NCBI RefSeq assembly: GCF_042648145.1 | Contig: NZ_JBHRWV010000001.1 | Span: 186,001-250,000 of the forward strand | Direction: 5' to 3' | DNA length: 64,000 nt | Origin: Salinicoccus sesuvii | GTDB lineage: Bacteria > Bacillota > Bacilli > Staphylococcales > Salinicoccaceae | Shown here: positions 26,761 through 34,657 of the stretch, piece after piece | Numbering within the stretch: position 1 is the stretch's first letter | Layout of the letters: each line of letters opens with the position of its first letter | The notes under the pieces: generated by a model | Seen by the model: the letters and a program-made list of their open reading frames with translations, nothing else | Database searches by the model: none | Told to the model about the DNA's origin: nothing | Made by a program: the position numbers and the translations under genes

Positions 26761-27798
26761 TTAGTTCAGTCGAAAAGATACTGGGTTTCTTTCCTGCAAA
26801 TTAAATAGGCTCGACAAAAATCCATTCAAACTATTTAGTGCCCTTTGTCCATAACTATTCTCGATCAATACAGTGTCCCATAAGATGGTTTCATCCATCG
26901 CGCTGCCATCTTCGGAAGAAAGGTATATTTCCAGCGAGTCAGCACCTTGCAAAGGTACCTGAAAATCCGAGTTTAAACCTTCGCCTTCTGGTACAAGGTA
27001 ATTAATTTCGTAAAGTACATTCTCTTCTGAAACAAACGTAATTGTCACATGATTATCAGAATTTAGAGAGAAGGCATTGTCAGTGATAGCAATATAACCT
27101 GTCAGTTCTTTGTAGATGCCATCCAGGCCAGTGATCTTGATACTTTCGGCATCTGGTACTGTATATTTATTGACTTGGGGGGTGTAGGTCTCCTGGTTTA
27201 CGACAAAAGCAGCAAGTTCTTCATCCGGAGATAAGTTGGAATTTGCATGGGTACTATCGTTCAGAGCAACTGTAGATCCAGGCGAATCAATATAAACGTT
27301 GATACCAGCTATGGCAATCACCGTCACGGTAGCAAACAGAATGGCAGCAATAGCGATCTTTGCCATACCGGTGACGGTATCCCGCTTTGATGTAATCACT
27401 CTTTGTGATAAATAACCCACAATCGAACCCAATGTGTTAATCGTAATATCATTGACGTTAAAAGTGCCTAGGCCAGTTACCATCTGCAGTGTTTCGATAA
27501 GCAGGATGGATAAAAGGAAGCCTAGTGAGAACTTGATGAAATTACAGCGATATAGAAGGGGGATAACTATGCCGAAAGGAATAAATCCGATAAAATTTCC
27601 CATATCATGAAGCCAAACAGAGAAGGGTCGGCCAGAAGGAAAATTTAAAGGAATCGTATCGAATTCCATATCAATACGCATAGGCTCGATGCTAGATAGT
27701 CTGCCTACTCCAAAATACAAGAAATACAAAACGATGAGCGTATAAACCAATAATAGTGAAAGCGTAACTTTTCTCAGTTGTCCTTGATACACTGTCAT
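26761..27798 (-). CDS. VanZ-family membrane protein with extracytoplasmic C-terminal domain
   Basis: 345 residues. The N-terminal 165 residues carry five membrane helices with the VanZ landmarks MGNFIGFIPFGIVIPLLYR and LIETLQMVTGLGTFNVNDITINTLGS. After the last helix (about residue 165) comes a soluble part of some 160 residues with repeated strands: SIKITGLDGIYKELTGYIAI, then HVTITFVSEENVLYEINYLV, and SLEIYLSSEDG. This alternation resembles the NPCBM-type carbohydrate-binding fold, but that is only inference. VanZ itself is linked to low-level teicoplanin resistance; many relatives have unknown roles in the envelope. CTAAGGAGC precedes the ATG. No operon partner. Confidence 0.8.
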   Translation of the reverse strand: MTVYQGQLRKVTLSLLLVYTLIVLYFLYFGVGRLSSIEPMRIDMEFDTIPLNFPSGRPFSVWLHDMGNFIGFIPFGIVIPLLYRCNFIKFSLGFLLSILLIETLQMVTGLGTFNVNDITINTLGSIVGYLSQRVITSKRDTVTGMAKIAIAAILFATVTVIAIAGINVYIDSPGSTVALNDSTHANSNLSPDEELAAFVVNQETYTPQVNKYTVPDAESIKITGLDGIYKELTGYIAITDNAFSLNSDNHVTITFVSEENVLYEINYLVPEGEGLNSDFQVPLQGADSLEIYLSSEDGSAMDETILWDTVLIENSYGQRALNSLNGFLSSLFNLQERNPVSFRLN

Positions 27799-28552
27799 GC
27801 TCCTTAGAAATAAGATGGATTTTAAAAGATAAGCTATTATAGCATAAAAGAATTTAAAGACTGTAATGATTTTGAGGCAATTTCTCTTAAGGTGTTTAAC
27901 TTATAATTGCGGCACAAAAATTAACGAAAAATAGTCTGCTTTATAGAAAGCCGGAATAGAAAATCAGTTTGCATGTCGTCCCTAATCGGTAGCTGCTTGA
28001 ATTAAATTAACAACGCCAATACCACTTTTGGCAAAGGTACTAGAGTTTCACATTTACATGCGAAAAAATGGAATACAAAGAAGAAAGTGATAACAGTAAA
28101 ATCTATATTCTACTTACATCTATTTGGTATCTACTCTAGTCGGACATAAATTAAAGAGAAAAACACTTTTACAAATTGTTTGACCAAAATAATATTTTTC
28201 TAGTTATAAATGAAAACTATCCGTAAAAGTAAATAAAGATACATAAACGTGCGTAAGATAATTCAATAAATTTACGAAGGTTTAATTTGGTCTATTTTAA
28301 GTGACGTCTAACCGTTCATAAAAGTTGAATTTTTACGAACGGTACTAATTTATGTTTTTAATCAAGTTCTTTTGAATTGCGTAAAGAATATAATTGTACT
28401 AGATAGTATTTTGTTACTATATGAACTTGTAATAACCGTATGTATAAATTCGCGTATTCAATAGTTTATAAGTAATAGACTGGACCCTCACAAAGAATCG
28501 TGAGAGTTACTATAATTAATACAGTAAGTAAAACAACGTTTTAAGGGGAGAA
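27799..28552. other. 754-base AT-rich region without a gene
   Basis: No reading frame with start and ribosome binding site was found on either strand. The only structure of note is an inverted repeat at 28311-28343, ACCGTTCATAAAA against TTTTACGAACGGT (one mismatch, 7-base loop). A related word, TTTACGAACGG, recurs near 30641. A short hairpin CTCAC...GTGAG lies near 28488. Confidence 0.5.
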
Positions 28553-28785
28553 ATGATGGATAGAAAAAATAGGTCTAACGTTCATATTATAATTGTTAGT
28601 ATTGCTGGTCTTTGTCTAGGTTTATTGGGTTATTTAGGTTTTATCAAATTTATAAAAAATTTCCCAATGAATTAAAAGATGAAGTAAAACACCTTTTATT
28701 AATAAATAATGACACAGATTTTGATTCACTGGAAAGAATGAATCCATATAGTGTAGTCGACTACTATGTGCAAAGAGAGATTTAA
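28553..28785 (+). pseudogene. Frameshifted small membrane protein gene
   Basis: AAGGGGAG precedes ATG at 28553 (in-frame ATG also at 28556). The frame gives about 40 residues with one hydrophobic helix (HIIIVSIAGLCLGLLGYLGF) and stops at 28675. The +2 frame over the same A-rich stretch continues sensibly from FPNELKDEVKHLLLINN to a stop at 28785. A one-base change in the A run near 28655 would join the two into a single-span protein of about 76 residues. Family not recognised. Confidence 0.5.
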
Positions 28786-28807
28786 AATATATTGAAGAAG
28801 GTTGAGG

Positions 28808-29428
28808 ATGAATATCGAACTATTAAAGACGTTTGACGAAGAAGGACAATTTTTGGGAATTGCTCCAAGAGAAGAAGTACATTCTAAAGGACTATGGTAC
28901 GAAACTTTTCATTGTTGGTTTATAAGCAAAAGTAATGATAGGTCCTTTATTCACTTTCAAATTAGAAGTAAAAATAAAAAGGACTACCCTAATAAACTAG
29001 ATATATCTTCTGCCGGTCATCTACTTTCAAATGAACGAATTGAAGATGGGATAAGAGAAGTACATGAAGAGTTAGGGGTAAACGTATTGTTAGACGACTT
29101 AATTTACGTCGGTAAAATACCTGATAAAATAATAGAACAGAATATCATAGATAAAGAATATGGGCATGTTTATCTTTATTTTCTACCTGATAACGCTAGG
29201 ACTGATTACAAGTTTGAGGACGGAGAAGTTTCCGGGATAGTGAGAATAGAGTTAGAGCTGTTTGAGCGTTTGTGGTTTAATAATTTAAAAAATGTAAGAG
29301 CGTATAGCCTCACAGTGGATGATGACAATAAAATGCAAGAAAAAAATACTTTAGTAGTAAAAAGTGATTTCTTACCTCATGCGGACTCTTATATCCACAC
29401 AGTCTTGCAAAGGATTAAAAATATATAG
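28808..29428 (+). CDS. Nudix hydrolase, IPP-isomerase-like subgroup
   Basis: 206 residues. The Nudix box reads GHLLSNERIEDGIREVHEELG, with the RE..EE metal-binding helix intact and one residue less than the classical spacing, as is common in this subgroup. N-terminal text LLKTFDEEGQFLGIAPREEVHSKGLWYETFHCW is typical of Nudix proteins annotated near isopentenyl-diphosphate isomerase. The substrate cannot be told. ATG 28808 is chosen over a TTG two codons upstream; AAGAAGG lies seven bases ahead. AT-rich like its surroundings; neighbours on both sides are decayed genes. Confidence 0.85.
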   Translation: MNIELLKTFDEEGQFLGIAPREEVHSKGLWYETFHCWFISKSNDRSFIHFQIRSKNKKDYPNKLDISSAGHLLSNERIEDGIREVHEELGVNVLLDDLIYVGKIPDKIIEQNIIDKEYGHVYLYFLPDNARTDYKFEDGEVSGIVRIELELFERLWFNNLKNVRAYSLTVDDDNKMQEKNTLVVKSDFLPHADSYIHTVLQRIKNI

Positions 29429-29602
29429 TATATATTCTTGAGATTTAAAGAGTTTTAAATGGTTGATGGAATATTTTAAAATAATAAAAGTGAGAAAACG
29501 TGATAGTCTACAATTGCCACTGTAGCATTTCTAAGTGTTCAAGGCTTATATTGACTTCACAGTTAGTTCATCTACTCAATGCACTACCTTATTGATTTTT
29601 GA

Positions 29603-29743
29603 ATTAAATTGGAAGTATTTAGTCACAATAACCGAGGAATTAGAGCCTACGAGAATTTGGGGTTCAATAAAGAAGGTGTTTTAGGAGAAACATTATACTA
29701 AGGTGGAAGTGTCTCTGATGAAATCATAATGTCTTTAATTTAA
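29603..29743 (+). pseudogene. Remnant of a GNAT acetyltransferase
   Basis: The frame from 29603 reads IKLEVFSHNNRGIRAYENLG and continues FNKEGVLGETLY, stop, GGSVSDEIIMSLI. This is the C-terminal end of a GNAT N-acetyltransferase (N-N-R/A-A-I-x-x-Y-E-x-x-G-F signature) with a nonsense codon at 29699 and the N-terminal two thirds missing. No start or ribosome binding site. Confidence 0.7.
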
Positions 29744-29799
29744 GCGGATTACATAGAATCGAAATTTTAGAAAATAATTGAAATGTCATCTATGTATAA

Positions 29800-30137
29800 T
29801 CACATCGCAGAAAATTTTACCTTAAGGTAGTTTCTATAACCAAGGATTCATGGTTTACTGTAGAGTCAATTGAAGATAATACATGGGCATCAGTAGGTAT
29901 GGACATTGGGAAAAAGTACATTCATTCCTGTTGGTTGGCAAGAAAAAAGCAGTTTTAATCGATACAGGGCTTGGGATTGATAATATCAAAAGAATTACAG
30001 ACCAACTAACTATCTTGCCTATTGATGTAATTACGACCCATGTACATGTTGATCATATCGGAAATCATAAAAAGTTTTATGTACATGAAATGTTATTCAA
30101 AGCTATTCGGGAAATTATTGAAAGCGCTTATCATTAA
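29800..30137 (+). pseudogene. Truncated, frameshifted metallo-beta-lactamase-fold hydrolase
   Basis: From 29821 one frame reads KVVSITKDSWFTVESIEDNT. Near 29885 the sense passes to the next frame: ISRYGHWEKVHSFLLVGKKK, IDTGLGIDNIKRI, and the metal site THVHVDHIGNH (H-x-H-x-D-H). It stops at 30137, after only about 85 residues of that frame, whereas the family needs more than 200, so the C-terminal half is gone. One missing base around TGGGCATCAG explains the frame change. Confidence 0.7.
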
Positions 30138-30162
30138 GTTAACCTAAGAAGGAGGGAAATCG

Positions 30163-30400
30163 ATGAAAAACAAGTTTACAATATCCTCTTTGCTTTATGC
30201 TATGTATTTTACTTTGGGTTCCAAATGTAATTTTTCAAGTACCTAACCCATTGTGGATCTTAACTTTTGTCATTGCTCCTTTTGGAATAGTCTTCGCACT
30301 TTTAGCTAAAAATTTTTGGTTAGTTGTTGGTAATTTTGTAATGTTTTTTAGCTTCTTTATTCTTATGGCTCTTGGGTACTATATAAACTCAAGACTTTAA
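30163..30400 (+). pseudogene. Frameshifted small hydrophobic protein gene
   Basis: AAGAAGGAGGG precedes ATG 30163, which reads MKNKFTISSLLYA before running out of frame. The +1 frame from 30197 gives 67 residues (ILLWVPNVIFQVPNPLW, then two more hydrophobic helices, ending GYYINSRL). The strong ribosome binding site belongs to the first frame and the good protein to the second, so a one-base indel near 30190-30196 has split one gene of about 78 codons. Family unknown. If 30197 is a real start, the protein may still be made. Confidence 0.55.
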
Positions 30401-30586
30401 AATGAATAGAAATATAGCATTTAATTAGACAGGGGGCTACGTCCCTTTCCTTTTGTTTTGCATGGAATATTACTACGTAAGAAATTAACTACAGGAAGCT
30501 ATGGAAAGAAAATTGAGATAAGGGACTGACTAAAGTACGTCTGTTTTTCTTGACTGTGTTTAGTTTACATATTCATGAATTATCGG

Positions 30587-30617
30587 AAGAGCAGAAGCTT
30601 ACGGAGCTTCTGCTCTT
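30587..30617 (+). terminator. Hairpin terminator upstream of the kinase gene
   Basis: AAGAGCAGAAGCT and its complement, loop TACGG, then GTTTGTATTT. The rest of the 342-base gap 30401-30742 has no gene; it holds the promoter of the kinase gene. Confidence 0.75.
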
Positions 30618-30742
30618 GTTTGTATTTGAACAATTACATATTTACGAACGGCTCCATGTATGTCGTGATTTTAACTACTACATGATAAGATTAATGAAAG
30701 TATTTTGTTTTAATAAATCTTAGGTGAAGGAGGAACAATAGA

Positions 30743-31537
30743 ATGGTCAATCAAAATGAAGGCGAAAAATTAAACGGTGGTAATGTTTCTGAGGTTTATC
30801 GCATGGGTGATACGGTTCGTCGTGAATTGAAATTAGGAAGTTCTAAAATTCATGAGCTTTTAATTCATTTAGATAAAAAGGGGTTCCAACAAGCGCCAAA
30901 GTTTTTGGGAATCGATGAAAATGGAAAAGAAATTTTAACATTTTTCAAAGGCGAAGCTGGTAATTACCCGTTAAAAGCATATATGTGGTCAGATGAAGTG
31001 TTAAAAGAAATAGCTAAAATGCTTCGTCTCTATCATGATTCGGTAACAGATTTTTCATTTGATGAGAGCTGGCAGTTTTTAGATAATACGCCTCCTCCCT
31101 ACGAAGTAATATGTCATAATGATTTTGCTATCTACAACATCATATTCAATGAAAAACAACCAGTAGGTATTATAGACTTCGACAATGCTAGCCCTGGGCC
31201 AAGACTTTGGGATATCGCTTACACTCTTTATACTTGTGTGCCCTTATCCAGATATAATCTTTTAGAATCAAGTGAAAGAACGGTCTCCTATAATCACTCG
31301 AAGGATGCTGAACGCACAAAGCGGCGTATAAAACTGTTTTTTGAATCATACGGAGAAAAAGTAGAAGAAAATTTTTTAGAAATGGTAATACTAAGACTAG
31401 AAGGATTAACTAAGACAATAGTAAGAAAAGCGAGAGAGGGAGATCTTGCCTTTCAAAAAATGATAAAAGAAGGACATGTTGAACATTATCAAAAAGAAAT
31501 TAGATTCATTCGTAAACATGGTCGTGAATGGCTGTAG
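30743..31537 (+). CDS. Aminoglycoside phosphotransferase-fold kinase
   Basis: 264 residues. Catalytic loop CHNDFAIYNIIF with His125 and Asp127, and the metal motif IIDFDNASPGPRLWDIAY with Asp145, are those of the APH/choline kinase fold. The N-terminal nucleotide pocket is short (GGNVSEVYRMGDTVRREL). The substrate is unknown; many chromosomal members phosphorylate metabolites rather than antibiotics, so resistance should not be assumed. AAGGAGG lies ten bases ahead of the ATG. Single gene within an AT-rich accessory stretch. Confidence 0.85.
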   Translation: MVNQNEGEKLNGGNVSEVYRMGDTVRRELKLGSSKIHELLIHLDKKGFQQAPKFLGIDENGKEILTFFKGEAGNYPLKAYMWSDEVLKEIAKMLRLYHDSVTDFSFDESWQFLDNTPPPYEVICHNDFAIYNIIFNEKQPVGIIDFDNASPGPRLWDIAYTLYTCVPLSRYNLLESSERTVSYNHSKDAERTKRRIKLFFESYGEKVEENFLEMVILRLEGLTKTIVRKAREGDLAFQKMIKEGHVEHYQKEIRFIRKHGREWL

Positions 31538-31663
31538 AAGAAATTTCTGTAGCTTTTTAACTATTTTACATATCAAGGGATTATCGAAAGGGTAGCTTCA
31601 ATCTTAACAAATACAGACTTTAAGTTTTAATTAGATAATTTAAAAAAATGGTATAATACTCTT

Positions 31664-31730
31664 AACAAACAGAATGCTATGCATGAAACACCGAACCCCC
31701 GATCTATGTCAGTAGATTGGGGGTTTTATA
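31664..31730 (+). ncRNA. Antitoxin RNA of an Fst/par-like type I system, copy 2
   Basis: TATAAT at 31652-31657 is a clear -10 (the -35 is weak). The transcript would begin AACAAACAGAATGCTATGCA and end in a 12-base stem, AACCCCCGATCT with AGATTGGGGGTT, then TTTATA. It matches copy 1 closely up to the hairpin, whose two arms differ between copies yet still pair, supporting a conserved RNA structure. Confidence 0.55.
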
Positions 31731-31790
31731 TGGTGTATTGATGTAGTCATCTAGTCGTTTATCACGACTGTCCAACCTATTTTATTAATA
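31714..31790 (-). pseudogene. Truncated Fst-like toxin remnant
   Basis: On the minus strand the frame reads RLDSRDKRLDDY, aligned to the RLDRHDK end of the copy-1 toxin, and the following DNA matches copy 1 up to the shared terminator. Everything upstream of the RLD codons (start, helix, ribosome binding site) is missing; unrelated AT-rich sequence leading to the 116-residue gene takes its place. The antitoxin side remains. Confidence 0.5.
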
Positions 31791-31809
31791 GAAATATAAC
31801 GTATTTAAT

Positions 31810-32160
31810 TTAGGCTTCTACTACTGTATCTTTTTGTATGCGTATTAATTGTGAAAAGTTTTCTTCGGACTGTTCTATCTCGTGGTTTAAGTGTTCTACC
31901 AAATCTTTGGCAACTTCAACAAATAGAGTATTTTCAGCATTTATTAAATTGAACACAATTAACTTCTCATGAGAAATTATATATTCATATATACTATCGA
32001 ATAGTTCCTTTACCTCGTCTACACTATTATTGCTTAAATCTACTGTAGCTGAATCCAAATCTTCCACTTTAAGATTAACCACTTTTTCAGCCTTTTCATT
32101 TTCCAATTCTTCAATTCTAACTTTCATTTCAACTTTGTCTAACTCTGTATTAAACTCCAT
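31810..32160 (-). CDS. Small acidic protein paired with the PHP-ATPase
   Basis: 116 residues, strongly acidic. The first half has alternating hydrophobic and charged residues (VEMKVRIEELENEKAEKVVNL, beta-like), the second half two helices (DEVKELFDSIYEYIISHEKL and EVAKDLVEHLNHEIEQSEEN). No known domain recognised. Its ATG overlaps the last 11 bases of the ATPase gene, with AAAAGGAG inside that gene, so the two are translationally coupled and likely work together, for example as sensor, inhibitor or structural partner. Confidence 0.7.
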   Translation of the reverse strand: MEFNTELDKVEMKVRIEELENEKAEKVVNLKVEDLDSATVDLSNNSVDEVKELFDSIYEYIISHEKLIVFNLINAENTLFVEVAKDLVEHLNHEIEQSEENFSQLIRIQKDTVVEA

Positions 32161-34282
32161 ATATATTTCTCCTTTTCCCGAACATTTCTTTGCTTCCTTC
32201 TAAATGAATTAATGCTTTCTCTTTCCAAATCAACTCGTTACCTTCATCGATACCAATTAATTGGTTTGTATAGAGATTTCCCATATAGTAAATATTCTTT
32301 GTATTTACACTGTAGTCACAGTATATCGTCTGGCTGGGCAGAGTATTTATGGCTACATTGGAGTTGTGAGTCGAAATTATAACTATCTTTCCTTTATCTC
32401 TTTGTTCCTTAATTTTGGGTACAATATAGTCGGTTATATATTTTTGGCCCAACCCACGCTCAATTTCATCAAATAAATAACAATCGTAGCTATCATTTTC
32501 CAATAACCCACTAATCGTAATAATAGCCCTTTCACCTTCAGAAGGGTTGTAATCACTATTTCCATCTATTTTGATAACACTTTTATTCTTAATCATATCT
32601 TCCACAAATTCTGAAGAACTGATTTTTTCCTCCACTTCAAAGTAGTCGTTTATCCTCCTGAAGTCTTTAAAGCTAAACACTTTTATTTTCTTTATTAATT
32701 TTCTATTCCTAACAATTTTATTCCTATCAAATATTTTCTTTTTATTATAATTTTCATCTGCCCCTAATACTTCAATACTAGTTGTCATGCTGACTTTACC
32801 TTTATTTGGTATTGATCCTAGTCTGTGAGTTTTAGAATTCTTCACACCTTCTAAATCTTGGGCCAAAATTTGATTGGCATTCAATCTAGCTAAACGTTGT
32901 GAAACCAGCTTAGCGAACCCTATATTGTTTGGCTTTGATTCTTTACCTGTCTTTTTCTGTACAGAGTCTTTTAGAATCGTTAAAAAAATTTCAGTATTTT
33001 CTGCGCTAAAAATTGTCTTATAATTATTAATTGAAGTACTAACAAGATCTGAATTTAATAAGTTGAGTTGATCAGTAAGTCTAACACCATCTTTTTCGTC
33101 TGCACTCCTTATTTTGGTATTGATATCTTTTACATCTTTTACTTTACGTAGATCTGTCTCTAAATCTCCAATAATATCCTTAAAATTCTTAGTTTCATTA
33201 TTACTAAATTGTGAATCTGTTTTTTTAATAATTTTTGCATTCTTATTGGCACTCTTATTATTGTGATATGCTTTTAATTTCTCTATGAAATTAAAAGGTT
33301 TTTGCTCTTGATAATCTATTATAGATTTGAAGTTTCCTTCTATTCTTTTTAATATGGTTTCATCGGCGACGACCGATTTTTCAAAATTATTTATCAGACT
33401 GTTGTACTGTTGGTTATAATCTTTGCCTTCATGTAGAAATACGTTGAATCCTTCTTCCTTTAAGTAGCTATAGATTTGGGATTTTAAAAGAATAGTTTTC
33501 CCAGAACCTTTTTCACCAAAAATTATATTTATATCTTTATAAATTTCAACAGATTTACTTAGTAATTCTTCTTCAACTTTTACAGGTATCATGTATTTTT
33601 TCGTCTCTTTCAGATACCGATTAACAAATAAACTTGGGTTGCTAGCTAGTTCATAAAACTTTTCAAATGAACTTATTCTAAATTTAATTTCCGGTAGTTC
33701 GTATTGAGAATATCTGTCCCAATCTGTCACGTCACTTCCTATCAGTGAAAGTTCGTTGTGTGCATTTATAACTCCCATGGTTTGCATTTTTCCGGGCTCT
33801 AGAATCACTAAAAATTCTTTCAGATCTTTACGCAACTTTTCTTTAGCATCCATATTCAATGAACGTTCTTTATCTTTATCTAAAAAGTGCGGAAAAATAA
33901 TGATATCTTCCGACTCGAAGTTTTTAATTAGTGATATGAAATCTTTATAGTCGAGAAAGAAAGTATTATAATTTCTTTTCACATCATTGTCGAAAGTATT
34001 ATAGAATTCTCTGCTTCTCTTTGGATTACACATAACAATTATGTGATAATGCTCGTCTTCATACTTTATGTCTAACTCAATGCCTGGAAATATTAATAGC
34101 TCAGGTGCTTCTTGAGTTATATTTTCATATTGTTCTATATCAAAATGATTATGATTCGTTATAGCGCAAATTCCGACGTCATTCTCTTTCATTTCTCGAA
34201 TAAATCTTGTAGCATCGACGATCCTTTTTGAACTATCCCCTTGTTTACATTTTTTAGTATGTAAATGTAAGTCTATTTTCAT
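32150..34282 (-). CDS. PHP-domain ATPase (SMC/TrlF-like), candidate defence protein
   Basis: 710 residues in two parts. Residues 1-230: PHP-type phosphoesterase, with DLHLHTKKC (His6, His8), CAITNHNHFD, FPGIELDI, IIFPHFLDK and GSDVTDW supplying the metal ligands in family order. From about 240: ABC/SMC-type ATPase, Walker A GEKGSGKT (256-263), a long middle with coiled-coil character, signature-like NPSEGERAIITISG, Walker B YLFDEIERG (Asp605, Glu606) and switch STHNSNVAI. PHP-ATPase fusions of this type (TrlF-like) are associated with RNA repair and antiphage loci. GCAGGGAGAG precedes the ATG. First gene of a two-gene operon, very AT-rich, beside a broken toxin-antitoxin copy; transfer is likely. 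Confidence 0.82.
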   Translation of the reverse strand: MKIDLHLHTKKCKQGDSSKRIVDATRFIREMKENDVGICAITNHNHFDIEQYENITQEAPELLIFPGIELDIKYEDEHYHIIVMCNPKRSREFYNTFDNDVKRNYNTFFLDYKDFISLIKNFESEDIIIFPHFLDKDKERSLNMDAKEKLRKDLKEFLVILEPGKMQTMGVINAHNELSLIGSDVTDWDRYSQYELPEIKFRISSFEKFYELASNPSLFVNRYLKETKKYMIPVKVEEELLSKSVEIYKDINIIFGEKGSGKTILLKSQIYSYLKEEGFNVFLHEGKDYNQQYNSLINNFEKSVVADETILKRIEGNFKSIIDYQEQKPFNFIEKLKAYHNNKSANKNAKIIKKTDSQFSNNETKNFKDIIGDLETDLRKVKDVKDINTKIRSADEKDGVRLTDQLNLLNSDLVSTSINNYKTIFSAENTEIFLTILKDSVQKKTGKESKPNNIGFAKLVSQRLARLNANQILAQDLEGVKNSKTHRLGSIPNKGKVSMTTSIEVLGADENYNKKKIFDRNKIVRNRKLIKKIKVFSFKDFRRINDYFEVEEKISSSEFVEDMIKNKSVIKIDGNSDYNPSEGERAIITISGLLENDSYDCYLFDEIERGLGQKYITDYIVPKIKEQRDKGKIVIISTHNSNVAINTLPSQTIYCDYSVNTKNIYYMGNLYTNQLIGIDEGNELIWKEKALIHLEGSKEMFGKRRNIYGV

Positions 34283-34657
34283 TACTCTCCCTGCCTCTCT
34301 ACAAATCCATATTGTAAAAAATTATAGAAAATACTGAATAATACAATTTTAATATATCATATTTCATTAGTTATATACTTACATTAACTCAATGAAAATA
34401 GAAAGTTTTATAAAAGTAATTGCCAATTTAGAAAGATTAATAAGCTTCTAAAAAACGACCGTTTATTGAACTGTTTTGGACAAACAATTTCTCAGTAATA
34501 TCCCTATGGTTTACGAGTCCCAAAATACGTACAGTTATCCTTGTCTGAAATGTATAAAACTGATTGAGTTTTTGTACTGAAATGAGGTGGCCATATCGAA
34601 GTTAAAGATATATTATCTGTTATAATCGATAGAAAATCATAGTGAAAGAGGGATACG
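34283..34657. other. 375-base intergenic region
   Basis: Between the divergent PHP-ATPase gene and the aminotransferase gene. AT-rich up to about 34500, then closer to the composition of the chromosome, so the island edge probably lies here. An extended -10 element, TGTTATAAT at 34618-34626, is the likely promoter of the aminotransferase gene. No gene seen. Confidence 0.5.

Noticed and set aside
30743..31537. Aminoglycoside resistance gene
   Set aside because: Only the kinase fold is supported; the protein does not match a resistance enzyme I can recall, and chromosomal relatives often have other substrates.
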